Counted from the first letter of the stretch, positions 27,517-36,795 are shown. The stretch: 64,000 nt of DNA from Methyloligella sp. (GCA_021604645.1 BQJJ01000003.1:62001-126000), one strand, 5' to 3'. Notes: generated by a model not told the origin, from the sequence alone. Numbers and translations are program-made.

Positions 27517-28317
27517 ATGTTTGGTAGTCGATTACAAAAACTTATAAAAGCATTCGGGGTTAGCCGTCTCTTTTTTGCGCTTCAGTTGCCCACAAGCAAC
27601 CGCGCTTTCTTGTTGCGCTTCAGATTGCCCACAAGCAACCGCGCTGTTTTAGAGACCATTCTACCTTTTCGGAGCGATCGCTCTGGCTTTATGGCTATTT
27701 TAGCCCTTTTAACAACTCTTTCGATATTGGGGGGCTGCTCACTTTCTGGTGCCGTTAAAGGCGCCTTATCTGATGGCACACCTTCTCAAACATTTGATCT
27801 TGTTCTTGACCGTGATCTTATTAAAAGATCCAGCCGCTTATCAACCCAAATTGTTGTGCAATTACCGGCAGCTGTTAAAGCTCTTGCAGGTGATAATATT
27901 CTTGTCAAACCGTCTCCAACTCAAGTGACATATTATGGTGATGCGGTTTGGAGTGATAGATTACCGAAATTACTGCAAGCTCGTATGGTCGAAGCTCTTC
28001 AAGTCTCCGGTCGGTTTAGAGCTGTTAGCGATGGTAGTGATCGTATTAGCGGTGATGTAACCTTGTCGACAACAATTGAAGCGTTTCAAGTTGATGTTGA
28101 AGGGGAACGGGCGACGGCTAATATTATGATTTTTGCTAAGCTTATTCATGTTGCAAGCGGAAAAGTGTATGCAAGCCGTAGCTTTAAGGTTTCTCTGCCC
28201 TCTAAAACTCGTGTGGTTGGAGATGGTGTTGACGCTTTAAATGACGGTATGAACCAAGCTTTACAATCATTAACGCGCTGGGTTGTTCGTCGTGGGCGAT
28301 TGCGCATGGGCTCTTAA
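27517..28317 (+). CDS. ABC-type transport auxiliary lipoprotein (PqiC-like)
   Basis: The family, often the fourth gene of alphaproteobacterial mla operons, is thought to be an outer-membrane lipoprotein partner of the MCE transporter. A lipobox-like LSILGGCS (Cys at residue ~75 of the long form) follows a hydrophobic stretch starting at MAILALLTT. The mature part (TFDLVLDRDLIKRSSRLSTQIVVQLPAAVKALAGDNILVKPSPTQVTYYGDAVWSDRLPKLLQARMVEAL) is characteristic. The start is unsettled. From ATG 27517 the frame reads through two copies of a palindromic repeat (giving LPTSNRA twice) before the signal peptide; ATG 27691 starts at the signal peptide but has little basic n-region and no good SD. A start in between cannot be excluded. 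Confidence 0.8.
   Translation: MFGSRLQKLIKAFGVSRLFFALQLPTSNRAFLLRFRLPTSNRAVLETILPFRSDRSGFMAILALLTTLSILGGCSLSGAVKGALSDGTPSQTFDLVLDRDLIKRSSRLSTQIVVQLPAAVKALAGDNILVKPSPTQVTYYGDAVWSDRLPKLLQARMVEALQVSGRFRAVSDGSDRISGDVTLSTTIEAFQVDVEGERATANIMIFAKLIHVASGKVYASRSFKVSLPSKTRVVGDGVDALNDGMNQALQSLTRWVVRRGRLRMGS
27577..27645. repeat. Dispersed palindromic element, copy 3 (tandem pair)
   Basis: Two near-identical ~31-bp units (27577–27606 and 27615–27645), each GCGCTTCAG(A)TTGC-CCACAA-GCAACCGCGCT, lie in tandem. Each can form a TTGC/GCAA hairpin, with outer GCGC ends. They sit in frame in the N-terminal coding region (or 5' leader) of the auxiliary lipoprotein and both translate to LPTSNRA. Confidence 0.7.
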
Positions 28318-28359
28318 ACGAAATACATTGGTTTTTAATTTTTCAATTTAATTTTCTTC

Positions 28360-28845
28360 ATGCAACTACGCTCTGCCACACTTTCAGACCTTAAGGAACT
28401 CTCTGAGCTTTGTTATCGCTCTAAGGCATCTTGGGGATATGATGAGGCATTTATGCTGTCTTGTGAGCAAGAGTTGACTTTTCAGCCTCAAGATTTGGAA
28501 CAAAGCTTGATCTCCATTGCAATTGATCAGGGGAAGTTTGTCGGTGTGGCTCAAATAGCTGCAATATTGCCCCTTAACGATCAGGCTCCTGTTAGAGGAA
28601 TTGAATTGCTTAAATTATTCATCGACCCTGCTATGTTTCAAAAAGGCGTGGGACGGGCTTTGTTTCAATGGGCTGTATCCAGTTCGCAACTTTTGAATGC
28701 AGAAAGCCTATTTATTATAGCTGACCCATATGCGAGTGATTTTTATGAAAAAATGGGTGCAAATCATGTGGGGCATATTTTATCTGAAACAATGGCTGAC
28801 CGTTGGTTGCCGTTCTTTATGTATCCTTTGAAAAAGCCTTTGTGA
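28360..28845 (+). CDS. GNAT-family N-acetyltransferase
   Basis: The 161-residue protein has the GNAT fold: MQLRSATLSDLKELSELCYRSKASWGY at the N-terminus, a central strand with ELLKLFIDPAMFQKGVGRALFQWAV, in which QKGVGRALF is the acetyl-CoA pyrophosphate-binding loop (Q/R-x-x-G-x-G/A), and ADPYASDFYEKMGANHVG as the C-terminal motif B. The substrate is unknown. It lies 42 bp after the lipoprotein gene and 93 bp before ndk. Confidence 0.85.
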   Translation: MQLRSATLSDLKELSELCYRSKASWGYDEAFMLSCEQELTFQPQDLEQSLISIAIDQGKFVGVAQIAAILPLNDQAPVRGIELLKLFIDPAMFQKGVGRALFQWAVSSSQLLNAESLFIIADPYASDFYEKMGANHVGHILSETMADRWLPFFMYPLKKPL

Positions 28846-28859
28846 AAATAAATTGCATT

Positions 28860-28887
28860 TTGCAGCAAATGAGCCTTGTACTATAGC
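28860..28887 (+). promoter_or_regulatory. Possible sigma-70-type promoter of ndk
   Basis: TTGCAG and TATAGC are 16 bp apart, ending 51 bp before the ndk start codon. The match is fair but not strong. Confidence 0.35.
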
Positions 28888-28938
28888 GTTTACGGGGCTA
28901 TAAGCGCCTCAATCTAGTAAAATTTATAAGGGGTCGTT

Positions 28939-29361
28939 ATGGCTGTTGAGAGAACACTTTCTATTGTTAAACCTGATGCAACTGCACGCAATATCACTGG
29001 CAAGGTGATTGCAAAATTAGAAGACGCTGGTTTGCGTGTTGTGGCGCAAAAGCGCGTTCGCTGGACTGAGGCACAAGCTCAGAAGTTTTATGAAGTGCAT
29101 AAAGAGCGTCCGTTCTATGGTGAACTTGTTTCTTTCATGACATCAGGGCCGATTGTTGTTCAGGTTCTTGAAGGTGAAGATGCGATTGCTAAGAACCGCG
29201 AAGTTATGGGTGCAACAAACCCAGAAGAAGCCGCTCCTGGTACCATTCGTAAGGAATTTGCTGAAAATATTGAACGTAATACTGCGCACGGTTCAGACAG
29301 TGCTGAAAATGCAGCGATTGAAATTGCGTTAAACTTTACAGACGAAGAAATTGTTGGGTAG
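28939..29361 (+). CDS. ndk: Nucleoside diphosphate kinase
   Basis: Ndk transfers the terminal phosphate between nucleoside tri- and diphosphates through a phosphohistidine. The 140-residue protein is full length: [55 protein letters not shown] and the active-site NTAHGSDS with H117. SD AAGGGG precedes the ATG. A strong terminator follows, so this ends the transcription unit. Confidence 0.98.
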   Translation: MAVERTLSIVKPDATARNITGKVIAKLEDAGLRVVAQKRVRWTEAQAQKFYEVHKERPFYGELVSFMTSGPIVVQVLEGEDAIAKNREVMGATNPEEAAPGTIRKEFAENIERNTAHGSDSAENAAIEIALNFTDEEIVG

Positions 29362-29388
29362 CTAGCTACTTTTTGAAAGAAATAAATA

Positions 29389-29425
29389 AAAGAGCTGCGC
29401 ATATTTCATGTGCAGCTCTTTTTTT
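29389..29425 (+). terminator. Intrinsic terminator after ndk
   Basis: AAAGAGCTGCGCA (29389–29401) pairs with TGTGCAGCTCTTT (29409–29421) with one G·U pair, followed by TTTT. Confidence 0.92.
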
Positions 29426-29477
29426 ATCGAATTTTTTTCAGTTTACGGATGCTTTTTTTCTTAACTCTTGGATTTTT

Positions 29478-29939
29478 TTATTTTCTATTGGCTATGCTCT
29501 TTGAATTTTTCAAAGCATTAACACCTGATTGTTGCCAGGATTTTAGGGTGATCGTTTGGAAGCCAAGCTTTTCATAATGAATGGCATAGTGGCCTTCTCC
29601 CATATGTATAACATGATGTTTGAACTTGCTGGTTTGCGCCAGGTCGTGGGCTAGAAACCCTACATAGATGGTTGGCTCTGATTTATATTGAAAGCTGTAA
29701 ACGTTCAATCCGTTTTCTAACGTCGCTATTTGTTTGATGTTGCGTTTTATTTGTTCTTCGGATTTCTTAATCTGTTTTATTTTCTCACTTATCTCAAAAT
29801 TATCATTTTTGGCCTGACTGTTTGTGTCAAAGAAACCTAAGAGGCTTAACGCCATTAAGATCATTGTGATGATGAATATTGATTTGAAAATTTGTCCTAA
29901 TATGACCATGGCACTCATAAGAGATGGACTGCTTTGCAT
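29478..29939 (-). CDS. Small membrane-anchored protein with an S74/endosialidase-chaperone-like C-terminus
   Basis: The 153-residue protein has one N-terminal membrane segment (FKSIFIITMILMALSLLGFF), a short charged coiled coil (ISEKIKQIKKSEEQIKRNIKQIATLENG) and a compact C-terminal part, NGLNVYSFQYKSEPTIYVGFLAHDL…HYAIHYEKLGFQ. That last part follows the pattern of the S74 intramolecular chaperone domain at the end of phage tail spikes ('NGLxVYxFxY…YVGVMAQDV…GYxAVDYxxL'). No tail-fibre region is attached and no phage genes are near. I do not know its function. The likeness is by eye, so the family assignment is moderate. Confidence 0.65.
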   Translation of the reverse strand: MQSSPSLMSAMVILGQIFKSIFIITMILMALSLLGFFDTNSQAKNDNFEISEKIKQIKKSEEQIKRNIKQIATLENGLNVYSFQYKSEPTIYVGFLAHDLAQTSKFKHHVIHMGEGHYAIHYEKLGFQTITLKSWQQSGVNALKNSKSIANRK

Positions 29940-30095
29940 TTTAGATACTCACACTATTACATAGGGTTTTAGATTAAATGAGTTTGGTAATTTTATTAAA
30001 CAGAGGCTATTTGAAAGTTTAATGATTTGAAGGTTCTATGTCGTCATTTCAAAAGTTATTTGGGAAAAATAGTTTTTTTGAGGAAATAAAAAGAC

Positions 30096-30133
30096 AAAAA
30101 ACCATGCAATGTGAAATTGCATGGTTTTTTTAA
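30096..30133. terminator. Bidirectional terminator next to the P450 gene
   Basis: AAAAAACCATGCAA (30096–30109) pairs perfectly with TTGCATGGTTTTTT (30117–30130). Flanking A- and T-runs let it work on both strands; on the minus strand it ends the P450 gene, whose stop is at 30175. Confidence 0.88.
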
Positions 30134-30174
30134 GATTTCTTATTTTAAAGACGCGGTTTTTAAGATATATGCGC

Positions 30175-31539
30175 TTATGATTTTCGTTCTGTAATTCGGA
30201 ACGGTAGGCCACCTTTTGGTGTGAGTGTCACCGTTGCGTTTAGCTGGATCGGGTCGCCGATATATTCAGGCTGGAACCGCTTCAACAAGGTTGGAAGGGC
30301 TAAGCAAATTTCTAGGAATGAGAATTGTCCGCCAATACAAGAGCGTTTGCCAGCACCAAATGGAAGGTAGCTATATTTTACGCGTCTTTTCATCCGGTCT
30401 GGTGAAAAGCGATCCGGGTCAAATTCTTCAGGGTTGTTCCAATATTTTGAGCTGTGGTGAGCGGCATAGGTACACATGACCATTTTGTCGCCAGCTTTAA
30501 TTTCATGACCTTCAATGACGTCATCTTCTTGAGCTACACGGATGAGCGCCCAAATTGGTGGGAACATACGTAATGTTTCCTGAGCAACGTTCTTTGTGTA
30601 GGTGAGTTTTTGAATGTCTTCGATTGTCGGCTCTCTGCCGCCATAGACTTCTTCAGCTTCAGCCAGAATTTTTTCTCTTACATCTTCATGTTGAGATGCG
30701 ATGTAGAATGTCCAGGCTAGTGTTAGAGCTGTTGTTTCAGTTCCGGCCCATAGATATTGTTTTAGCTCATCAATGACTTGGTTTTCATCAAAATCAGGGA
30801 TGTTTTCATCATTTTTTGCGTTCATTAACATGGCCATGAGGGTATGTTCTCTGGTTGTTAAAGGATCTTCTCCTAAGACCATTTCAGGAACTGATAACCA
30901 AGTTTCAACCGCTTTGGCTGGGTCAACTTCAGAGATGTCTTTTAGCTCACCTGACTGGCGGCCTAAGCGAATTGATTTATGACTAGAAACATCTGTGTAA
31001 GTTTTCACAGCTTTAAAGACGAAGTGTGGGTTAAATGGCATTTTACGATCGAAGAGCGCGCGGCAAACCATGTCTGCTGCCAGTGTCCAGGTTTCTTCAA
31101 CCATTTCTACTGTTTCACCTGATTTGGCTAATTCAGAGAAGCGATCGCATTTAGCGTTAATGGCTTCAACGAGAAATGGGAAATAATTATCAAATGCTTT
31201 CGGGTGAAACGCTGGTTGTTGTGGTGTGCGGATATTTTGCCAGAGATTACCGTCAACGGTGATCATTGAATCGCCAAAGATAGGGCGGATGCCATCAAAA
31301 TATTTGGTGTAATTATCAGCGTTTGTTACAAGGACACGGCGGAAATGTTCCACATCACTCATGAACCAAAGTTTTTGGTCCTTGAGGTTAATTGGAATAA
31401 CGCCCCCATATTTTTCACACATGTGCATGACCACTTGCATGGGGTTGGCCCCCTTTAGGAGTGGTGTCAATTTAAACCAAATGCTTTGTTCTTCGCCTAG
31501 GTCGTGTGACTTTTCTTTTTGCACGTCAGCTACGGACAT
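30175..31539 (-). CDS. Cytochrome P450 monooxygenase
   Basis: The 454-residue protein is a soluble bacterial P450. The I-helix oxygen-binding motif is WAGTETTALTLAW, the K-helix ExxR is ETLR, the PERF-like segment is PDRFSPDRM, and the haem-binding loop is FGAGKRSCIGG with proximal Cys401. The overall sequence (DGNLWQNIRTPQQPAFHP; AHHSSKYWNNPEEFDPDRF) is nearer to CYP4/CYP102-like fatty-acid hydroxylases than to class I camphor-type enzymes. The ATG at 31539 has AGAGG 8 nt upstream; an upstream ATG at 31569 would add 10 residues. No ferredoxin or reductase gene is adjacent, so redox partners are elsewhere. The substrate is unknown. Confidence 0.92.
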   Translation of the reverse strand: MSVADVQKEKSHDLGEEQSIWFKLTPLLKGANPMQVVMHMCEKYGGVIPINLKDQKLWFMSDVEHFRRVLVTNADNYTKYFDGIRPIFGDSMITVDGNLWQNIRTPQQPAFHPKAFDNYFPFLVEAINAKCDRFSELAKSGETVEMVEETWTLAADMVCRALFDRKMPFNPHFVFKAVKTYTDVSSHKSIRLGRQSGELKDISEVDPAKAVETWLSVPEMVLGEDPLTTREHTLMAMLMNAKNDENIPDFDENQVIDELKQYLWAGTETTALTLAWTFYIASQHEDVREKILAEAEEVYGGREPTIEDIQKLTYTKNVAQETLRMFPPIWALIRVAQEDDVIEGHEIKAGDKMVMCTYAAHHSSKYWNNPEEFDPDRFSPDRMKRRVKYSYLPFGAGKRSCIGGQFSFLEICLALPTLLKRFQPEYIGDPIQLNATVTLTPKGGLPFRITERKS

Positions 31540-32000
31540 GGGTACCTCTTTACGCTTTTTACAGTTCATTTATCGAGCATATATCATTTTGCCCCTTTAA
31601 AGGTGACAAAAACGTGCTCAATTTGGGCTTTCCAGGTGTGATAGAAAAAAATGGGTTTCAATGAGTGAACAGTTTCTTTTAATAGAAATGTTTGTCATTT
31701 ACCTTGCAATATAAACATCACAATTTTAAGTAGACACCGTGTGAAAGCCTTAATTATTTGGGCATTTCGTTAGAGCATTGCATCAATGGACTAACATTTT
31801 TTCATCAAAATTTATTATCTCAAGGACCTAACATTACTCTTAAGGATCTGTCTAGAGTAAAGCCTTATACATAGTTACTGAAAGAGGTCTTGATATAGCT
31901 CAAACCACTAAGGTTTTTATAAGATTTATGGTTAATCGACCAGTTTTTTTGGGCATATATCTTATTTATATGCCTTTCTAAATTGCTAAAATCCTTTGAT
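31540..32000. other. Intergenic region P450–purN
   Basis: The 461 bp hold the P450 promoter (minus strand) and the 3' side of purN. A nested hairpin GTTAG…CATTG-CAT-CAATG…CTAAC is at 31769–31795, beginning TTAGAGCATTG like other small repeats here. No gene is convincing; a short open frame at 31865–32059 runs into purN in another frame and looks accidental. Confidence 0.45.
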
Positions 32001-32684
32001 TTAGGGTGTTTCAGCTTGATTTTTTTCAAGTGGAGGGGAGAATAAAGGCTCTTGCTCACTTTGATTTGAAGTTTCTACCAGACGTTCTCCAGCTATTTTC
32101 ACTTCGCCTGAGGCTACTTTTCTCAAAGCTTCCGGGTAAATTTGGTGTTCGGCCTTTAAAACTCTATCTCCCAGGGTTTCAGGGGTGTCGCCCTGGAGAA
32201 CTGGGACGGCAGCTTGGGCGACAATTGGGCCTTCATCCATTTCAAAACGGACAAAATGAACTGTACAGCCTGCGATTTTAACATCTGTGTCTAGTGCGCG
32301 TTCATGGGTATTGAGCCCTTTAAAAGCTGGCAAGAGTGATGGGTGAATGTTGAGTTGTTTGTTGCGCCATTTTTCAACGAACTCTTTGCCCAATAACCTT
32401 TTAAATCCGGCATTACATAGCAATTCAATATTTGCTTTGGCCAAAGCTTCATTCAAAGCTTTGTCAAACTCATCGCGTGTTTCAAATGACTTGTGATCTA
32501 TTATTTGAACAGGGATGTTGTTTTCTTTAGCAAATTCAATGCCTTTTGCCTTTGGTCGATTTGAGATTACCAGGGCGATTTCGGCTGGATAGTCTGGCGC
32601 TTTGGCTGCCTCGATGAGGGCTTGCATGTTTGAGCCTCTACCAGAAATCAAAACGCCTACTTGCGTTTTTTTTGCTTTAGACAT
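32001..32684 (-). CDS. purN: Phosphoribosylglycinamide formyltransferase 1
   Basis: PurN transfers a formyl group from 10-formyltetrahydrofolate to GAR in purine synthesis. The 227-residue protein shows QVGVLISGRGSNMQALIEA, VISNRPKAKGIEFA, the catalytic asparagine and histidine in LNIHPSLLPAFKG, and the catalytic Asp in FEMDEGPIVAQ. The usual 'LAGFMRIL' segment reads CNAGFKRLLG here, a mild deviation. A C-terminal tail of about 20 residues (ETSNQSEQEPLFSPPLEKNQAETP) is extra. It lies 61 bp downstream of purM in the same orientation, the conserved purMN order. Confidence 0.95.
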   Translation of the reverse strand: MSKAKKTQVGVLISGRGSNMQALIEAAKAPDYPAEIALVISNRPKAKGIEFAKENNIPVQIIDHKSFETRDEFDKALNEALAKANIELLCNAGFKRLLGKEFVEKWRNKQLNIHPSLLPAFKGLNTHERALDTDVKIAGCTVHFVRFEMDEGPIVAQAAVPVLQGDTPETLGDRVLKAEHQIYPEALRKVASGEVKIAGERLVETSNQSEQEPLFSPPLEKNQAETP

Positions 32685-32745
32685 GCTGGCACTCTTTTTT
32701 TCCAGATATTCTCGTTATTTCAGGCATTCTCATGATTTCAGTCAT

Positions 32746-33852
32746 TTAAGAGAACACCAACTCATTAATTGTACTAAATGGCTCGCTGATATCTGATGAA
32801 TTTTTAATGTCTCCGATGAGAGTTGCAGTTTCACCGTTCTCATTTAAGAGGTTTGTGATTTCTGCGGCTTTTTCTGCTTTTACAATCAAAACCATGCCAA
32901 CGCCGCAATTAAAGGTGCGGATCATTTCAGTTTCGCTAACGTTTCCTGCTTGTTTTAGCCAGCCAAACACAGGTGGTGGTGTGATTTTTGATAGATCAAT
33001 TTCTGCACTTAAGTCTTTTGAGAGGATGCGTGGGATGTTTTCAATGAGGCCACCGCCTGTAATATGAGCCAGGGCATGGATGTGGCCGATTTCTTTCAGG
33101 GCTTTTAGAATTGGTTTTACATAAATTCTTGTTGGTGTGAGAAGGGCTTCACCAATGGTTTGCTCGTTTGCAAAAGGAGCTGGATCATTCCAATTCAGGC
33201 CAACATGATCGACTATTTTTCGAACAAGTGAGAAACCGTTTGAATGCACGCCATTAGAGGCAAGGGCAATTATTTTATCACCTGCATTTAGATTTGGATT
33301 TGGTAAAAGTTCGTTGCGCTCAACTGCGCCCACGGAAAAGCCTGCGAGGTCATATTCACCTTCTGCGTACATGCCGGGCATTTCAGCTGTTTCACCGCCA
33401 ATGAGCGCGCATCCAGCTTGATTGCACCCTTCAGCGATGCCTTTGATGACATTTTCAGCGACACCATTTTCTAATTTTCCGCAAGCGAAATAATCAAGAA
33501 AAAAGAGTGGTTCCGCGCCTTGGACGATGAGATCATTTACGCACATGGCAGTCAGGTCAATGCCGACAGTATCATGAATGCCTGTTTCTATCGCGAGTTT
33601 TAACTTGGTGCCTACACCATCATTTGCGGCTACGAGCAAAGGGTCTTTTAGACCAGTTGCTTTTAGGTCAAACAAACCGCCAAAGCCGCCAATATTACCA
33701 ACCACGCCTGAGCGGTGGGTGGATTTAATCAAAGGTTTGATTGCATCGACGAGCTTGTTACCAGCATCAATATCAACACCAGCATCAGCGTAGGTTAGGC
33801 CGTCCTGGTTTTGTGTTTCTGAAGGCTGTGATGATTTGGGTGTGTCTGACAT
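32746..33852 (-). CDS. purM: Phosphoribosylformylglycinamidine cyclo-ligase (AIR synthetase)
   Basis: PurM closes the imidazole ring of AIR in purine synthesis. The 368-residue protein has the family start [21 protein letters not shown], the GFGGLFDL segment, [49 protein letters not shown], and [15 protein letters not shown]. Roughly 18 N-terminal residues ([17 protein letters not shown]) precede the conserved start. It is divergent from the DUF2066 gene, an arrangement conserved in many alphaproteobacteria. Confidence 0.97.
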   Translation of the reverse strand: MSDTPKSSQPSETQNQDGLTYADAGVDIDAGNKLVDAIKPLIKSTHRSGVVGNIGGFGGLFDLKATGLKDPLLVAANDGVGTKLKLAIETGIHDTVGIDLTAMCVNDLIVQGAEPLFFLDYFACGKLENGVAENVIKGIAEGCNQAGCALIGGETAEMPGMYAEGEYDLAGFSVGAVERNELLPNPNLNAGDKIIALASNGVHSNGFSLVRKIVDHVGLNWNDPAPFANEQTIGEALLTPTRIYVKPILKALKEIGHIHALAHITGGGLIENIPRILSKDLSAEIDLSKITPPPVFGWLKQAGNVSETEMIRTFNCGVGMVLIVKAEKAAEITNLLNENGETATLIGDIKNSSDISEPFSTINELVFS

Positions 33853-34257
33853 GCGCTGCTTGGCTTTCTTTAATCCTGGTGCTTACTATGATCCAGTTTT
33901 ATCTCGAATGTATGAGAAATCGGGGCTAAAGCTTGTGGCATGGTCTTAGCGTTATTTTATAGAGCTAATCAAGCCTTCTTATTGGGACTTTGCCCTAAAA
34001 GTTATGAGATTTTGAATAAATACGCCTGAGTTTGGCCAGTTTTATTAAAGAATGGTCTTTTTTCATGAAGAAAGTGAGCTCTTTTGGGGAAGAGTGGGTA
34101 CGTTCGCCGATTTTTTGTGGGGTGTAACACAAAAAAATGCCAAAAAGGAACATTAGTGTCTATTTAAGGTTATGATTGAGTTTTTTGGACTAACGCTGAA
34201 TAAATTTGCGACTGGGTTATTGAACTCAGTTTTCTAGAATAGGCGGGATAGAATTTT
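33853..34257. other. Divergent intergenic region purM–DUF2066
   Basis: The 405 bp separate divergent genes and should carry both promoters. The sequence is AT-rich; I see no clear PurR-like palindrome, riboswitch or repeat. Confidence 0.4.
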
Positions 34258-35487
34258 ATGCGGCTTACATTTGGGCATATATTTGAAATGAAGTTTAGAG
34301 ACAGTTTTTTTGTCTTGATTGCTGGTTTAGTGCTATCCGGTTTGGTTTTGATTGATACTGTACAGGCGCAAGCTAATAAAGCTTCTGATAACCCTGTTTA
34401 CACCGTTTCAAATTTTGAGGTTTGGGCTGAGGCGAAAGATGCTGTTGAGGCAAAGCGCGCAGCGCTTGCTGATGGGCGCTCTGTTGCCCTTTCTCTTCTG
34501 CTTAAGCGCCTGACGCTTTATAATTCATACGATAAGTTACCTAAAGTTGATGATAAGATCTTATCCAAGATTATCACGTCTCTTTCTGTGCAGAATGAGA
34601 GAAACTCAGCAACTGAATATTTAGCGACTATGGATTTTAAATTTTCAGCTAAAGGTGTGAAGGCTTTATTGAGGCAAAATAACCTTCCTTTCTGGGATCG
34701 ACAGGGAGACCAGTTGACACTTGTTCCTGTAGTAGATGCTGGTTTGCTTGAAGTGCCAGCAGGGAAATCAAAACCGATTATGAGCCAGGATGAATGGGTT
34801 TCCAGTTGGAATACACTTGATTTATCTCATGCGCTTGTTCCTATAAAAATTGGTGAACGGCTGGCTGTTATTGATGATGCTGTTTTAAGTGCGCTTATTC
34901 GCGGAGACAAAGCAGCTAAAGAAGGTTTGAGAAAAGCTTATCAAGGCAAGCCTGTTGTGATTGCTTTGCTTTCGGCTTCGCAAGCGAAGAATAAGTTGAG
35001 ACTTAGCCTTGTTGGTTTTGATGGGATTGGTGATGTTGCTTATAAGAGTGATTATTTGATGCCGGAAGGAAGTGCGATTGGAGCTGCTGATATTGCGGCT
35101 GAGGTTGCACTTGGTCTTTTTGAGCAACGGTTAAAGATCTTGCGCGTCAATCCGCAAGTTGTTCGCCGTCGCCAGCCGGTTGAAGTATTGCCCTGGCAGA
35201 CAAAAACTCAAGAAGATGCGCCCGTTGCAGGGTGGCAGGGAGATGTTGGTGGGGCGCGTATTTTGATGCATGTGAAGTTTAGTGGTTTGCGCCATTGGCA
35301 ATCTATTCGCAAGCGCCTTGTTGAAATTGACGGGCTTGAAGACCTGAATATTGAGAAATTATCTGCTCGGGGGGCTGATGTGAGTTGTCTTTATCCAGGT
35401 GGTGCTGAGGCTTTTGCCAGGCAAGTTACCAGTGTTGGAATGAACTTGCAGCCAAATGGTGATAAATGGATTTTATTGGCTAATTAA
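34258..35487 (+). CDS. DUF2066 domain protein, exported
   Basis: The 409-residue protein has a signal peptide (FFVLIAGLVLSGLVLIDTVQA, cleaved near residue 37) and then the DUF2066 pattern: VYTVSNFEVWAEAKDAVEAKRAALADGRSVALSLLLKRLTL, followed by LVPVVDAG and a C-terminal segment ILMHVKFSGLRHWQSIRKRLVEIDGLEDLNIEKLSARGADV. The function of the family is unknown. It is the first gene of a conserved alphaproteobacterial block (DUF2066, perM, hdaA), which suggests an envelope role. ATG 34288 is a possible alternative start at the signal peptide. Confidence 0.85.
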   Translation: MRLTFGHIFEMKFRDSFFVLIAGLVLSGLVLIDTVQAQANKASDNPVYTVSNFEVWAEAKDAVEAKRAALADGRSVALSLLLKRLTLYNSYDKLPKVDDKILSKIITSLSVQNERNSATEYLATMDFKFSAKGVKALLRQNNLPFWDRQGDQLTLVPVVDAGLLEVPAGKSKPIMSQDEWVSSWNTLDLSHALVPIKIGERLAVIDDAVLSALIRGDKAAKEGLRKAYQGKPVVIALLSASQAKNKLRLSLVGFDGIGDVAYKSDYLMPEGSAIGAADIAAEVALGLFEQRLKILRVNPQVVRRRQPVEVLPWQTKTQEDAPVAGWQGDVGGARILMHVKFSGLRHWQSIRKRLVEIDGLEDLNIEKLSARGADVSCLYPGGAEAFARQVTSVGMNLQPNGDKWILLAN

Positions 35488-35685
35488 TAGGTGCCCTATT
35501 GTTATTAGCTAAGTTTCTCTGACTTTTAGATGAGCCACTATTCTCTTTAGTTTTTACTAGTTTTCCCACAATCTCCCCATGTCATTTTTGGTTTTTTGAA
35601 AAAGTGGTTCATAATAAGGGCATAAAGCTATATTCAAAGTGCAACGGCATGCGTTTTTGCATGTGTTAAACAAAGTAGGGTGGGC

Positions 35686-36750
35686 ATGACTGTTCGGGAA
35701 AAAGCATTTTTATTTTGGGGTGTTGTTGGCATTTTATTGATAGCAGGGTTGATTTGGCTAAGGCCAATATTGCTTCCCTTTGTTGCAGGTGCTGCCATTG
35801 CTTATTTTTTAAATCCAATTGCAGACAGGCTTTCTAATTTAGGTATGTCTCGCTTTCTTGCGACGTTGCTTATTCTTTTTGTTTTTTCCCTTGTCATTAT
35901 TTTGTTTCTCATCACCGTACTTCCGTTTTTAGTTCGTGAAGCAAGGGATTTAGCGATTGCTTTGCCGGGGCATATGGAAAGCTTAAGGGGTGTTATAGGG
36001 CACTACTCGCAAACGTTCTTTGGCAAAGAATTAGATTCGATTGAATTTGGCTTTGAAGAAGCTGTTCGTCAGTTTGCTGATAGTTCTTCCTTGAAGCTTG
36101 GGGCATTTCTCAAGCATTTGTGGGATGGCAGCTTGGCATTGGTGAACATGGTTTCACTCTTTGTTATCACACCTGTTGTTGCTTTCTATCTTTTGCTTGA
36201 CTGGAATATGTTGATTAAGCGGGTTGACCGGACTTTGCCGCGTGACCACCTTGAGACTTTGCGCGGGTTGGCGCGTAAAGTTGATCGGACATTAAATGGT
36301 TTTATGCGCGGGCAAGTTACGGTTTGTTTTATTTTGGCTTGCATCTATTCAATTGGTTTGATGCTGGTGGGGTTAAAGCATGGGTTCTTAATTGGCGTGA
36401 TTGCTGGTGTTCTAAGTTTTATGCCTTATATCGGTTCTGCCATAGGTTTGGTTCTTTCTGTTGGGTTTGCTCTGGGGCAATTTTGGCCTGACTGGATTTC
36501 AATTTTAATGGTCTTTGGTGTGTTTTTAACAGGCCAGTTAATTGAAGGTAATTTTCTACAGCCAAAAATTGTAGGGGATCAGGTAAACTTGCATCCGGTT
36601 TGGCTGATCTTTGCCTTATTTGTATTTGGTTATTTGATGGGCTTTGTTGGTATGCTTGTGGCTGTGCCTCTTGCTGCGATTATAGGTGTTCTGGTTCGGT
36701 TTGGTTTAGAGCGCTATATGGATAGCGAGCTTTATCACGGTAAAAAGTAA
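35686..36750 (+). CDS. AI-2E/PerM family membrane protein
   Basis: The 354-residue protein has about eight helices with the AI-2E family features: an N-terminal pair (FWGVVGILLIAGLIWLRPILLPFVAGAAIAYFLNPIADRL), a periplasmic loop, then FMRGQVTVCFILACIYSIGLMLVGLKHGFLIGVIAGVLSFMPYIGSAIGLVLS and the ending FGYLMGFVGMLVAVPLAAIIGVLVRF. Members include putative autoinducer exporters and Na+/H+ antiporters; the substrate here is not predictable. The ATG at 35686 is used; GTG 35680 would add two residues. hdaA follows after 45 bp. Confidence 0.88.
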   Translation: MTVREKAFLFWGVVGILLIAGLIWLRPILLPFVAGAAIAYFLNPIADRLSNLGMSRFLATLLILFVFSLVIILFLITVLPFLVREARDLAIALPGHMESLRGVIGHYSQTFFGKELDSIEFGFEEAVRQFADSSSLKLGAFLKHLWDGSLALVNMVSLFVITPVVAFYLLLDWNMLIKRVDRTLPRDHLETLRGLARKVDRTLNGFMRGQVTVCFILACIYSIGLMLVGLKHGFLIGVIAGVLSFMPYIGSAIGLVLSVGFALGQFWPDWISILMVFGVFLTGQLIEGNFLQPKIVGDQVNLHPVWLIFALFVFGYLMGFVGMLVAVPLAAIIGVLVRFGLERYMDSELYHGKK

Positions 36751-36795
36751 CTTAATGTAGTAAGTAATTTTATTTAGTGGGTAGATGTTTCGTAT

